Assembly (NCBI RefSeq): GCF_032594915.1
Contig: NZ_CP118733.1
Location: 1,612,001-1,676,000 of the forward strand
Reading direction: 5' to 3'
DNA: 64,000 bases
From: Streptococcus sp. 29896
Lineage (GTDB): Bacteria > Bacillota > Bacilli > Lactobacillales > Streptococcaceae
A program made the translations under genes and the position numbers. How positions within the stretch are numbered: position 1 is the first letter of the stretch; the number at the start of each line of letters is the position of its first letter. Below are positions 57,603 through 64,000 of the stretch, one piece after another. Below the pieces are notes generated by a model. The model ran no database searches and had not been told where the DNA came from. It was given only the letters and a program-made list of their open reading frames with translations.

Positions 57603-58391
57603 TTAGTAATCGCGTTTCTTAATCTCATCAAAAATAGCTGGAATAAGGACCTTCAAATAAGTTCCTTTCATACCAAGCGAACGACTTTCAATAATCCCCG
57701 CACTTTCTAACTTACGGAGAGCATTGACAATGACCGATCGAGTAATACCGATACGGTCTGCAATAACAGAAGCCGTCAATTGCCCTTCATTACCGTTCAA
57801 CTCGCCCAAGATAGCAGCAACAGCCTTCATTTCAGAATAAGAAAGGGTGTTAACCGCCATATTGACCGCTGCACGGCGACGAATATTTTTCTCATCTTCT
57901 TCTCTTTGGAAGTTGAGCAACTGGATGCCTACAACTGTCGAGGCAATTTCAACCAGAATCAAGTCATCTTCGTGGAATTGCTCCTCATTACGCCAGATAA
58001 TCAAGCTACCAAAACGAATCCCTGTCACATGGATTGGAGCAATAGTCGTCAACCCATTAGGATAAGTGCCACGTGACTCCACCGGAATGGCTGTCAATTC
58101 ACTCTCCACAGGCAAATTGACTTGAGTGTCATAAACCTGGGCAACAGCCTTCACATATTCTTCTGGATACTGTTTGTTAATATAGAACTCTTCAACCCGA
58201 TCATTATTGGTCTTGTAGTTCATGTGATAGCCCAAGATCTCTCCCTCACTATTGATAATGCAAGCATTGCAGTCAATAATGTCCGATAAATGCTCAGCAA
58301 TGGCATTGTAAGGTAGTTCCTCTGCCAATTGCTCCTCCGAACGCTTCAAAATCGAAGTAATGTCGCGCGTTTTTTCTAATAAAGTTGTCAT
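57603..58391 (-). CDS. codY: Global nutritional regulator CodY
   Basis: GTP- and branched-chain-amino-acid-sensing repressor of 262 aa. The N-terminal GAF domain (about 1-155) binds isoleucine, leucine or valine; the C-terminal winged helix (about 180-260) contains [30 protein letters not shown], the conserved recognition region. Its promoter TTGAAA-17-TATACT (58421-58449) is followed upstream by a CodY box at 58451-58465, suggesting self-control. pncA follows immediately. Confidence 0.97.
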   Translation of the reverse strand: MTTLLEKTRDITSILKRSEEQLAEELPYNAIAEHLSDIIDCNACIINSEGEILGYHMNYKTNNDRVEEFYINKQYPEEYVKAVAQVYDTQVNLPVESELTAIPVESRGTYPNGLTTIAPIHVTGIRFGSLIIWRNEEQFHEDDLILVEIASTVVGIQLLNFQREEDEKNIRRRAAVNMAVNTLSYSEMKAVAAILGELNGNEGQLTASVIADRIGITRSVIVNALRKLESAGIIESRSLGMKGTYLKVLIPAIFDEIKKRDY

Positions 58392-58420
58392 AGTTTCCTC
58401 TTCTGTCTGTACTTGTTATC

Positions 58421-58465
58421 AGTATAACAAATTATAGGATATATTTCAATAATTATCAGAAAATT
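58421..58465 (-). promoter_or_regulatory. codY promoter with an upstream CodY box
   Basis: Minus-strand -10 TATACT (58421-58426), 17-base spacer and -35 TTGAAA (58444-58449). Just upstream lies AATTATCAGAAAATT (58451-58465, plus-strand reading), 14 of 15 positions of the CodY box AATTTTCWGAAAATT. The position beside the -35 suits autoregulation. Confidence 0.8.
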
Positions 58466-58519
58466 TGCTATTGTTGGAAAAGTAAGTACAATTTTTTCAT
58501 ATCCTTTTCAAAGTCAGAA

Positions 58520-58541
58520 AAAAAGGCGTTTTCGCCTTTTT
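58520..58541 (-). terminator. Terminator of the aminotransferase gene
   Basis: Perfect stem AAAAAGGCG / CGCCTTTTT with a TTTT loop, overlapping the stop codon and continuing in Ts on the minus strand. Confidence 0.88.
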
Positions 58542-59754
58542 ATCGTTTGTATTGTGCTAAAAATCGTGTCATTTTTTCCTGAATTTCTGCTAACTCATCC
58601 ACACGTGGTAGATAGACAATTCGGAAATGATCCGGATCTTTCCAGTTGAAACCACGACCATGAACCAGCAAGACTTTCTCCTGCTTCAAGAAATCCAAGA
58701 CAAACTGTTCATCATCATCCACTCGATACATGTCTCGGTCAATCTTTGGAAAGACATAGAGACCTGCCTTGGGTTTGACAGCTGACAAGCCTGGAATTTC
58801 ATTGATAGCCTTGGTGATAAACTCTCTTTGTTCATAGAGACGACCACCTGGCATGAGTAATTTATCAACCGATTGAACCCCACCCAAAGAGGTCTGGACA
58901 ACTTGCTGGGCCAAAACGTTTGAACACAGACGCATATTGGACAACATATTAAGTCCCTCAATGTAGCCTTTAACATGCTTTTTAGGACCAGACAGCACCA
59001 TCCACCCCACACGGAAGCCACAGATTCGGTGGGATTTGGATAAACCATTCATGGTCACGACAAATAAGTCAGGTGCCAGAGTTGCAATCGGAATATGAAC
59101 TGCACCGTCAAAAACCATACGGTCATAAATTTCATCAGAGAAGATGATTAATTCATGCTGACGTGCCAGTTCAACAATCCCTTCCAAGACTTCTTTTGGA
59201 TAGAGGGCACCAGTTGGGTTGTTGGGATTGATTAAAACAATAGCCTTGGTACGCGAAGAAATCTTGGACTTCATGTCCTCCAAATCCGGATACCAGTCTG
59301 CCTCTTCATCACAAATATAGTGAATCGCATTGCCACCTGCCAAGCTGACAGCAGCTGTCCAAAGCGGATAGTCTGGCATAGGAACCAAGACCTCATCACC
59401 ATTATCCAACAATCCTTGCATGGACATGGTAATCAATTCACTCACACCATTTCCAATATAGATATCTTCAATATCCACATTTGGGAAATTCTTAACCTGA
59501 CAGTATTGCATAACAGCCTTACGGGCAGAAAAAATTCCCTTGCTATCGGAGTAGCCTTCTGACTTACGGGCATTGTGGATTAAATCACGAATCACCTCAT
59601 CCGGAGCTGTAAAGCCAAACTCAGCTGGGTTTCCTGTATTCAAGCGCAGGATTTGCTCACCATTAGCACGCATGCGCATTGCTTCTTCTAGAACTGGGCC
59701 ACGAATATCATAAGCCACATGCTCTAATTTCATGGACTTTTCAAAATTTCTCAT
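58540..59754 (-). CDS. Pyridoxal-phosphate aminotransferase (AlaT/AspC-like)
   Basis: Fold type I aminotransferase of 404 aa. The PLP Lys is in MNGLSKSHRICGFRVGWM near residue 240; NPNNPTGALY near 175 and SDEIYDRMVF near 205 are the cofactor-contacting motifs. The sequence is of the AlaA/AlaT type, which makes alanine from pyruvate and glutamate, but aspartate or other substrates are possible. It lies upstream of codY in streptococci as a rule, though here it has its own terminator. Confidence 0.9.
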   Translation of the reverse strand: MRNFEKSMKLEHVAYDIRGPVLEEAMRMRANGEQILRLNTGNPAEFGFTAPDEVIRDLIHNARKSEGYSDSKGIFSARKAVMQYCQVKNFPNVDIEDIYIGNGVSELITMSMQGLLDNGDEVLVPMPDYPLWTAAVSLAGGNAIHYICDEEADWYPDLEDMKSKISSRTKAIVLINPNNPTGALYPKEVLEGIVELARQHELIIFSDEIYDRMVFDGAVHIPIATLAPDLFVVTMNGLSKSHRICGFRVGWMVLSGPKKHVKGYIEGLNMLSNMRLCSNVLAQQVVQTSLGGVQSVDKLLMPGGRLYEQREFITKAINEIPGLSAVKPKAGLYVFPKIDRDMYRVDDDEQFVLDFLKQEKVLLVHGRGFNWKDPDHFRIVYLPRVDELAEIQEKMTRFLAQYKR

Positions 59755-59894
59755 CTGCCACCTCGTCTTTCTATTGATAATATTTTAGCCTAAAACGAAA
59801 AAAATCACAAGAAAACTTTACTTTTTCCAAGAAAAGGCTTACAATAAAAGTGTAGCATATACTTCAATTTTTCGGTAGGAAAGGAGTGTTCCCT

Positions 59895-60347
59895 ATGTCA
59901 CAATCCTATCAAACCATTATGGTTGCTGTTGATGGCTCTACTGGTGCTGAACTAGCTCTACATAAGGCCATCCATGTTGCAAAGCGAAACAAGGCGCGTC
60001 TTTACATCGTTCACGTGATTGATACAAGAGCCTTGCACAATGTTGTGGCTTTCGATGCCAGTGTCTATGAATCACTTGAAAGAGAGGCCAAAGAACTACT
60101 CATCACTTATAAACGAACGGCTGAAGAACAAGGACTCGAACAAGTGGATATCCTCATCGAGTTTGGAAATCCCAAAACCATGTTAGCAACGGATATTCCG
60201 CAGCAAATCGAAGCCGATTTAATCTTACTCGGAGCAACCGGTCTCAACGCCTTTGAAAGACTACTCATCGGTTCTTCCTCTGAGTATATCATGAGGCATG
60301 CCTGCGTGGACCTCTTAATCGTTCGGGATAGCACCAAAACATTTTGA
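59895..60347 (+). CDS. Universal stress protein family
   Basis: UspA-type protein of 150 aa from the ATG that has AAGGAG in front; an earlier GTG (59886) is poorly spaced. The ATP-binding type signature GATGLNAFERLLIGSSSEYI near residue 120 is complete, and the N-terminal VAVDGSTGAELALHKAI contains the conserved Asp. It may bind ATP and modulate stress responses; the target is unknown. Its stop overlaps the terminator shared with the convergent gene. Confidence 0.92.
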   Translation: MSQSYQTIMVAVDGSTGAELALHKAIHVAKRNKARLYIVHVIDTRALHNVVAFDASVYESLEREAKELLITYKRTAEEQGLEQVDILIEFGNPKTMLATDIPQQIEADLILLGATGLNAFERLLIGSSSEYIMRHACVDLLIVRDSTKTF

Positions 60348-60373
60348 AAAGGACTAGCTGACTAGTCCTTTTT
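60347..60373. terminator. Bidirectional terminator
   Basis: Stem AAAAGGACTAG / CTAGTCCTTTT with CTGA loop. It includes the stop codon of the minus-strand MazG-like gene. Confidence 0.9.
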
Positions 60374-60877
60374 ACTTGTCTGACGTTGTGCTTCCAAAGC
60401 CATTTTTAATCGGCCTTCTGGTGCAAAATCCTTCTCCCAGTTGGCTGGTTTGAGAATTTTATGAGTCTTAGGATCATAGTGAGCCTTACCATCTGGAAAA
60501 AATTTACCCATATTGGCTTCGTGGACAATTTGGAAAAAAGGTGCTGGATCTAAGCCCATCAAAGCAAAGGTGCCGTATGTAAAATAGAGCAAATCAACAA
60601 GAGCATCAATTTGACCAACCCAGTCTCTTTTGACCGGTCCTTTTTTCATCACTTTTTGCTCTGCAAGATGCAAGCTAGCGCGTAATTCCTCTAGTCCAGC
60701 TTGAAAATCCTCTTCCGAGTCAAAACTCGCATGCAGGTACTCCACCATCTCTTCTAACTTGAATATCATACGAAATAGAGACTGGTCTGGACTCAACTCA
60801 GTTGGATGACCAGGTAGGGAACCATCCATTTTCAAATGAAAAGCCTGTGCCGATTCAAATGCAGATTGTTCTTTCAT
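60362..60877 (-). CDS. MazG/PRA-PH-like nucleotide pyrophosphohydrolase family protein
   Basis: Cytosolic protein of 171 aa. A central all-helical region with FRMIFKLEEMVEYLHA and later QIDALVDLLYFTYGTFALMG fits the EExxD-type MazG or phosphoribosyl-ATP pyrophosphohydrolase fold, which cleaves nucleoside triphosphates or similar compounds. The last third, PDGKAHYDPKTHKILKPANWEKDFAPE, occurs in family members that handle dNTPs. The start directly follows the stop of the Cof hydrolase gene, and AAAGGGG lies ahead of the ATG. The two probably form one operon. The substrate is not known. Confidence 0.8.
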   Translation of the reverse strand: MKEQSAFESAQAFHLKMDGSLPGHPTELSPDQSLFRMIFKLEEMVEYLHASFDSEEDFQAGLEELRASLHLAEQKVMKKGPVKRDWVGQIDALVDLLYFTYGTFALMGLDPAPFFQIVHEANMGKFFPDGKAHYDPKTHKILKPANWEKDFAPEGRLKMALEAQRQTSKKD

Positions 60878-60878
60878 C

Positions 60879-61730
60879 CTAGCCCCTTTCCTTGACCAAG
60901 CCAAAACGCTCAAGAGCCTTGAAAATACCATCTTTGTTGTTGGAGTCTGTCACAAAAGATGCAGCTTTTTTAGCCTTCCGTGTCGCATTTTTCATCGCAA
61001 CAGAATGCTCAACTCCTTCTAACATTTCCAAATCATTATTGGAATCTCCAAATACAATAACCTGGTCCAAACCAAATTGAAATTGATTGGCAAGACGCTG
61101 GATTCCTTGCAATTTAGAGCCCCCTTTATTGATAATATCTGCTGCATAGGGACTAGACCGTGTAAATTCTAAACCAGGATACCGACCTTGAAGTTTCGTC
61201 GTTTCCTTCTCTGTAGCTAGCAACAAGAGTTGGTAAATGGGCTGCTGTAAAATTTCTTCCACATTTGCCTCCTTCTGAGGACGCAGGCGTCTAATCAGAC
61301 GATTAAAAATAAAATTCACCAATCCTGCCCACGATTCCGGAATCATACGGGAAATCCGATAAGCAAGGTGACCACCACCAAATGACATGATGCCACTTCC
61401 TGCCACCCCAGAAGCTGTTCCAAAGGATAGATCCTTGTTTTCTTGTCTGGCATACTGGATCAAAGAACGGACATCATCAACCTGGAGCGGATCGGCATAG
61501 AGGACTTTTTCCCGTGAAAAAATATACTGACCATTATAGGCAATCGCCAAGTCTAAACTAAGGGCAGCCATGTATTGAAGGATAAAACGTGGATCTCGAC
61601 CAGTGGCAAGACCGACTAAAATGCCAGCTTCCTTTAGCTGATTGATGGCAAAAATGGTGGACGGACTGACCGAACGATTATCCGTCAATAAGGTCCCGTC
61701 GATATCAAAAAAAACTGCCCGAATCTCCAA
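60879..61730 (-). CDS. Cof-type HAD-IIB family hydrolase
   Basis: Sugar-phosphate or nucleotide phosphatase of 283 aa. HAD motif I is FFDIDGTLLTDNR near residue 8, motif II VGLATGRDPRF near 40, and motif III/IV VIVFGDSNNDLEMLE near 225 with the conserved Lys just before it (QGIQRLANQF). The C2B cap lies between residues 80 and 195. It is transcribed away from the asparaginase gene. The substrate is unknown, as for most of these enzymes. Confidence 0.9.
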   Translation of the reverse strand: MEIRAVFFDIDGTLLTDNRSVSPSTIFAINQLKEAGILVGLATGRDPRFILQYMAALSLDLAIAYNGQYIFSREKVLYADPLQVDDVRSLIQYARQENKDLSFGTASGVAGSGIMSFGGGHLAYRISRMIPESWAGLVNFIFNRLIRRLRPQKEANVEEILQQPIYQLLLLATEKETTKLQGRYPGLEFTRSSPYAADIINKGGSKLQGIQRLANQFQFGLDQVIVFGDSNNDLEMLEGVEHSVAMKNATRKAKKAASFVTDSNNKDGIFKALERFGLVKERG

Positions 61731-61802
61731 ACCATCTCACCTTCTTTCATGACATTTATGTTACAATTAGTATATCACAATCTTGAAAGAATATGAAAGA
61801 AT

Positions 61803-62762
61803 ATGAAAAATATCCTCGTCCTCCATACAGGAGGTACCATTTCCATGCAGGCCGATGAGAAAGGACAAGTTTCTTCTAGTCAAATCAATCCTATGACCCA
61901 AATGACTTCACCACTTGACAATATCCAGGTGACTGCTGTTGATTTTCTCAATCTTCCAAGTCCACACATGACTCTTGAAGCCATGATGGCCCTTTACCAA
62001 AAAATCAAACTGGAAGCCGAGCAATTTGACGGCTTCGTCATTACACATGGTACCGATACCCTTGAAGAAACCGCCTATTTCCTCGATACAATGGCCATTC
62101 CCCAAAAGCCAATCGTCTTGACAGGAGCCATGCGGTCTTCCAACGAATTGGGCAGCGACGGAGTTTATAACTACCTCACTGCACTTCGTGTTGCAGCAGA
62201 CGACAAGTCCGCTGACAAGGGCGTTCTAGTTGTCATGAATGATGAAATCCATGCTGCAAAATACGTCACTAAAACTCATACAACCAACGTTTCCACCTTT
62301 CAAACTCCGACCCATGGCCCACTAGGTCTTGTCACCAAGAGGGAAATTCTCTTCTTTAAAACAGCAGAACCTCGCGTTCGTTTTGACTTAAACCGCGTAG
62401 CTGGCCTAGTCCCAATCATCAAGAGCTATGCCGATATGGACCCCCTTCTTCTAGAATCCCTGGCCCATACAAACATTGACGGTATTGTGATTGAAGCCTT
62501 AGGAGCCGGCAACCTGCCTCCAGCAGTCCTACCTGCCCTGGACAACCTACTTGATAAGGGAATTCCAGTTGTCCTCGTTTCCCGCTGTTTTAACGGCATT
62601 GCAGAACCTGTGTATTCCTATCAAGGAGGCGGAGTGGATTTGGAAAACAAGGGTATCCTCTTCGTCAAAGAGTTAAATGCCCAAAAAGCACGAATTAAAC
62701 TGCTCATTGCCTTAGAAGCCGGCCTAACTGGACAAGAACTTGTCGACTATATTCAGGGCTAA
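61803..62762 (+). CDS. L-asparaginase
   Basis: Bacterial asparaginase of 319 aa without signal peptide. Catalytic residues occupy two conserved blocks: Thr in LHTGGTISM near residue 12 and the Thr-Asp-Lys region HGTDTLEETAYF near 82 with MRSSNELGSDGVYN near 105. It hydrolyses asparagine to aspartate and ammonia. The ribosome site is weak; the 5' region has a tandem GAATATGAAA. A perfect terminator follows. Confidence 0.92.
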   Translation: MKNILVLHTGGTISMQADEKGQVSSSQINPMTQMTSPLDNIQVTAVDFLNLPSPHMTLEAMMALYQKIKLEAEQFDGFVITHGTDTLEETAYFLDTMAIPQKPIVLTGAMRSSNELGSDGVYNYLTALRVAADDKSADKGVLVVMNDEIHAAKYVTKTHTTNVSTFQTPTHGPLGLVTKREILFFKTAEPRVRFDLNRVAGLVPIIKSYADMDPLLLESLAHTNIDGIVIEALGAGNLPPAVLPALDNLLDKGIPVVLVSRCFNGIAEPVYSYQGGGVDLENKGILFVKELNAQKARIKLLIALEAGLTGQELVDYIQG

Positions 62763-62781
62763 TAAAACATAGCAAACAAAT

Positions 62782-62808
62782 AAGCTGGTCCATCGCGACC
62801 AGCTTTTT
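62782..62808. terminator. Bidirectional terminator between asparaginase gene and recG
   Basis: Stem AAGCTGGTC (62782-62790) / GACCAGCTT (62797-62805) with CATCGC loop, between convergent genes. Confidence 0.88.
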
Positions 62809-62809
62809 C

Positions 62810-64000
62810 TTAATCCAAATTCTCTTTCTCACGCAAATGCTTGGCTAAAATAGCCCATTCAGGCTGTTCCTTCCAATCTTTTTCAGACACAATCTGGCTG
62901 GCTACCCGCCTTGCTTCCTCCAAAATAGCGTAATCTTCAACAATATTGGCCACTTGAAATTCTGGCAAACCGGATTGACGTGTCCCGAAAATCTCACCTG
63001 CCCCCCGCATTTTCAAGTCCTCCTCAGCCAGCACAAAGCCGTCCGTCGTTTCCGTCATAATCTTCATCCGGTCCTTCCCAGAATCCGTCTTAGGATTGGC
63101 AACCAAGACCGCGTAGGATTGCTTACTACCACGCCCAACGCGACCACGAAGCTGGTGTAGCTGACTGAGCCCAAACCGATCCGCATCCATGATAATCATA
63201 ACCGTTGCATTGGGAACATTGACCCCCACCTCAATCACTGTAGTAGAAACCAAGACATCCGTCTTCCCCGCCTTAAACTCCTGCATAATGGCCTCTTTTT
63301 CATCATTCTTCATCCGACCATGCAAGAGGGCGACACTTGCTCTCTCACCAAAGTAGGCAACCAATTCCTCCTTCAAATCCACCGCATTTTTCAAGTCCAA
63401 GGCCTCAGATTCCTCAATCAAGGGCGAAATGACATAAACCTGAGCCCCTTTGGCCACTTCCTTGTCCAGCCATTCTAAAACGACTGGCAGCTGCTCGTGC
63501 TTGACCCAACGCGTGATAATAGGCTTTCTGCCAGCAGGCAACTGATTGATAACGGATACATCCATTTCCCCAAAGGCCGTGATAGCCAAAGTCCGCGGAA
63601 TTGGCGTCGCCGTCATCATCAAGACATCAGGATTGGCTCCCTTCTCCCTCAAGAGCCGCCGCTGCTTGACACCGAAACGATGCTGCTCATCCGTCACCAC
63701 TAAGCCCAACTGATGATATACCACTCCCTCCTGGATTAAGGCGTGTGTACCCACGATCAAATCGACCTCCCCCGACTCAATTGCCGCCAGAGCAGCCCGA
63801 CGCGGTGCCGCCTTCATTCCTCCTGTCAGTAAGGCGATCGATAGGTCAGGAAAAAGCTGACACAAACTCTCGAAGTGTTGTTCTGCCAGAATCTCCGTAG
63901 GAACCATGATGGCCGACTGCATACCAGCCGTATAGGCGGCATACATGGCCAAACCTGCAACAACAGTCTTCCCAGCCCCCACATCTCCCTGTAACAGACG
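62810..64000 (-). CDS. recG: ATP-dependent DNA helicase RecG (C-terminal part)
   Basis: 3' portion of recG, truncated by the window end; about 396 residues are visible of the expected roughly 670. The frame stays open to the edge and begins with [12 protein letters not shown], the Walker A of the first helicase domain. DEQHRFGV (DExH), [13 protein letters not shown] and the helicase C motifs [37 protein letters not shown] follow, then the RecG C-terminal TRG region. RecG remodels stalled replication forks. The wedge domain lies outside the window. Confidence 0.95.
   Translation of the reverse strand, partial: RLLQGDVGAGKTVVAGLAMYAAYTAGMQSAIMVPTEILAEQHFESLCQLFPDLSIALLTGGMKAAPRRAALAAIESGEVDLIVGTHALIQEGVVYHQLGLVVTDEQHRFGVKQRRLLREKGANPDVLMMTATPIPRTLAITAFGEMDVSVINQLPAGRKPIITRWVKHEQLPVVLEWLDKEVAKGAQVYVISPLIEESEALDLKNAVDLKEELVAYFGERASVALLHGRMKNDEKEAIMQEFKAGKTDVLVSTTVIEVGVNVPNATVMIIMDADRFGLSQLHQLRGRVGRGSKQSYAVLVANPKTDSGKDRMKIMTETTDGFVLAEEDLKMRGAGEIFGTRQSGLPEFQVANIVEDYAILEEARRVASQIVSEKDWKEQPEWAILAKHLREKENLD

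Noticed and set aside
1-64000. CRISPR array, prophage or defence island
   Set aside because: No regularly spaced direct repeats, no phage structural genes and no recognisable restriction or toxin-antitoxin pair was seen; the only nuclease candidate is the lone HNH-like gene.

Overview
This window looks like a core-chromosome segment of a low-GC Gram-positive coccus of the genus Streptococcus, and Streptococcus suis is the best guess. The evidence is the ClpL chaperone with CtsR operators, the codY-pncA-gatCAB neighbourhood, the metQ-M20 peptidase-metN-metI operon with streptococcal Met-boxes, the yqeG-yqeH-yhbY-nadD-yqeK-rsfS-yqeM-tmcAL cluster and the galR/galK/galT arrangement. This assignment comes from recalled family and synteny knowledge, not from a database search. 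No rRNA, tRNA, CRISPR array or prophage was seen.

Layout. 1-3.7 kb: a type II NADH dehydrogenase with an extra membrane domain, a polyprenyl diphosphate synthase and, divergently, a Gx-transporter-family (EetB-like) membrane protein; together they resemble part of a flavin-based extracellular electron transfer locus. 3.7-8.2 kb: a DUF4300 lipoprotein, KtrB/KtrA potassium uptake and a MATE exporter. 8.2-10 kb: a hairpin-rich repeat, a small membrane protein whose start appears frameshifted in an A6 tract, and an M50 protease. 10.0-11.4 kb: a complete IS3-family element that landed in the loop of a terminator. 11.5-15.4 kb: a glycyl-tRNA synthetase operon behind a T-box leader. 15.4-17.5 kb: a 2-hydroxyacid dehydrogenase and an iron-type alcohol dehydrogenase. 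17.5-26.2 kb: methionine uptake (metQ, M20 peptidase, metN, metI) and methionine synthesis (metE, metF), each with a candidate Met-box, plus a C26 amidotransferase. 26.5-28.3 kb: YebC and a PadR/DUF2812 pair. 28.4-36.2 kb: maltose/maltodextrin use (PTS EIICBA, a phosphatase-fold protein, a GntR regulator, malP, malQ). 36.3-40.1 kb: clpL, a peptide deformylase-like protein and a MerR/TipAS regulator. 40.1-47.1 kb: the conserved yqe ribosome-assembly and NAD cluster, interrupted by an AT-rich HNH protein. 47.2-53.7 kb: an unknown protein, cutC, an EamA transporter, galT, galK and galR. 53.7-59.8 kb: gatBAC, pncA, codY and an aminotransferase. 59.9-64 kb: a universal stress protein, a MazG-like protein, a Cof hydrolase, an asparaginase and the 3' part of recG.

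How the parts work together. Most of the window is housekeeping: translation (glyQS, gatCAB, the ribosome-assembly cluster), amino-acid supply under CodY/MtaR/T-box type control, and sugar use under MalR/GalR/CcpA-like control. The accessory layer consists of the IS element, two RUP-like MITEs of about 105 bp, at least two loci of hairpin-rich repeats, and the HNH gene. The most interesting items are the partial electron-transfer locus, the IS-split terminator with an IS-supplied -35 region, the A6-tract frameshift at 8.8 kb, the HNH insertion at 42 kb, the extra gene between the glycine T-box and glyQ, and the deformylase-like protein that lacks the motif-I glutamine. Nothing here is proven to be a new system.
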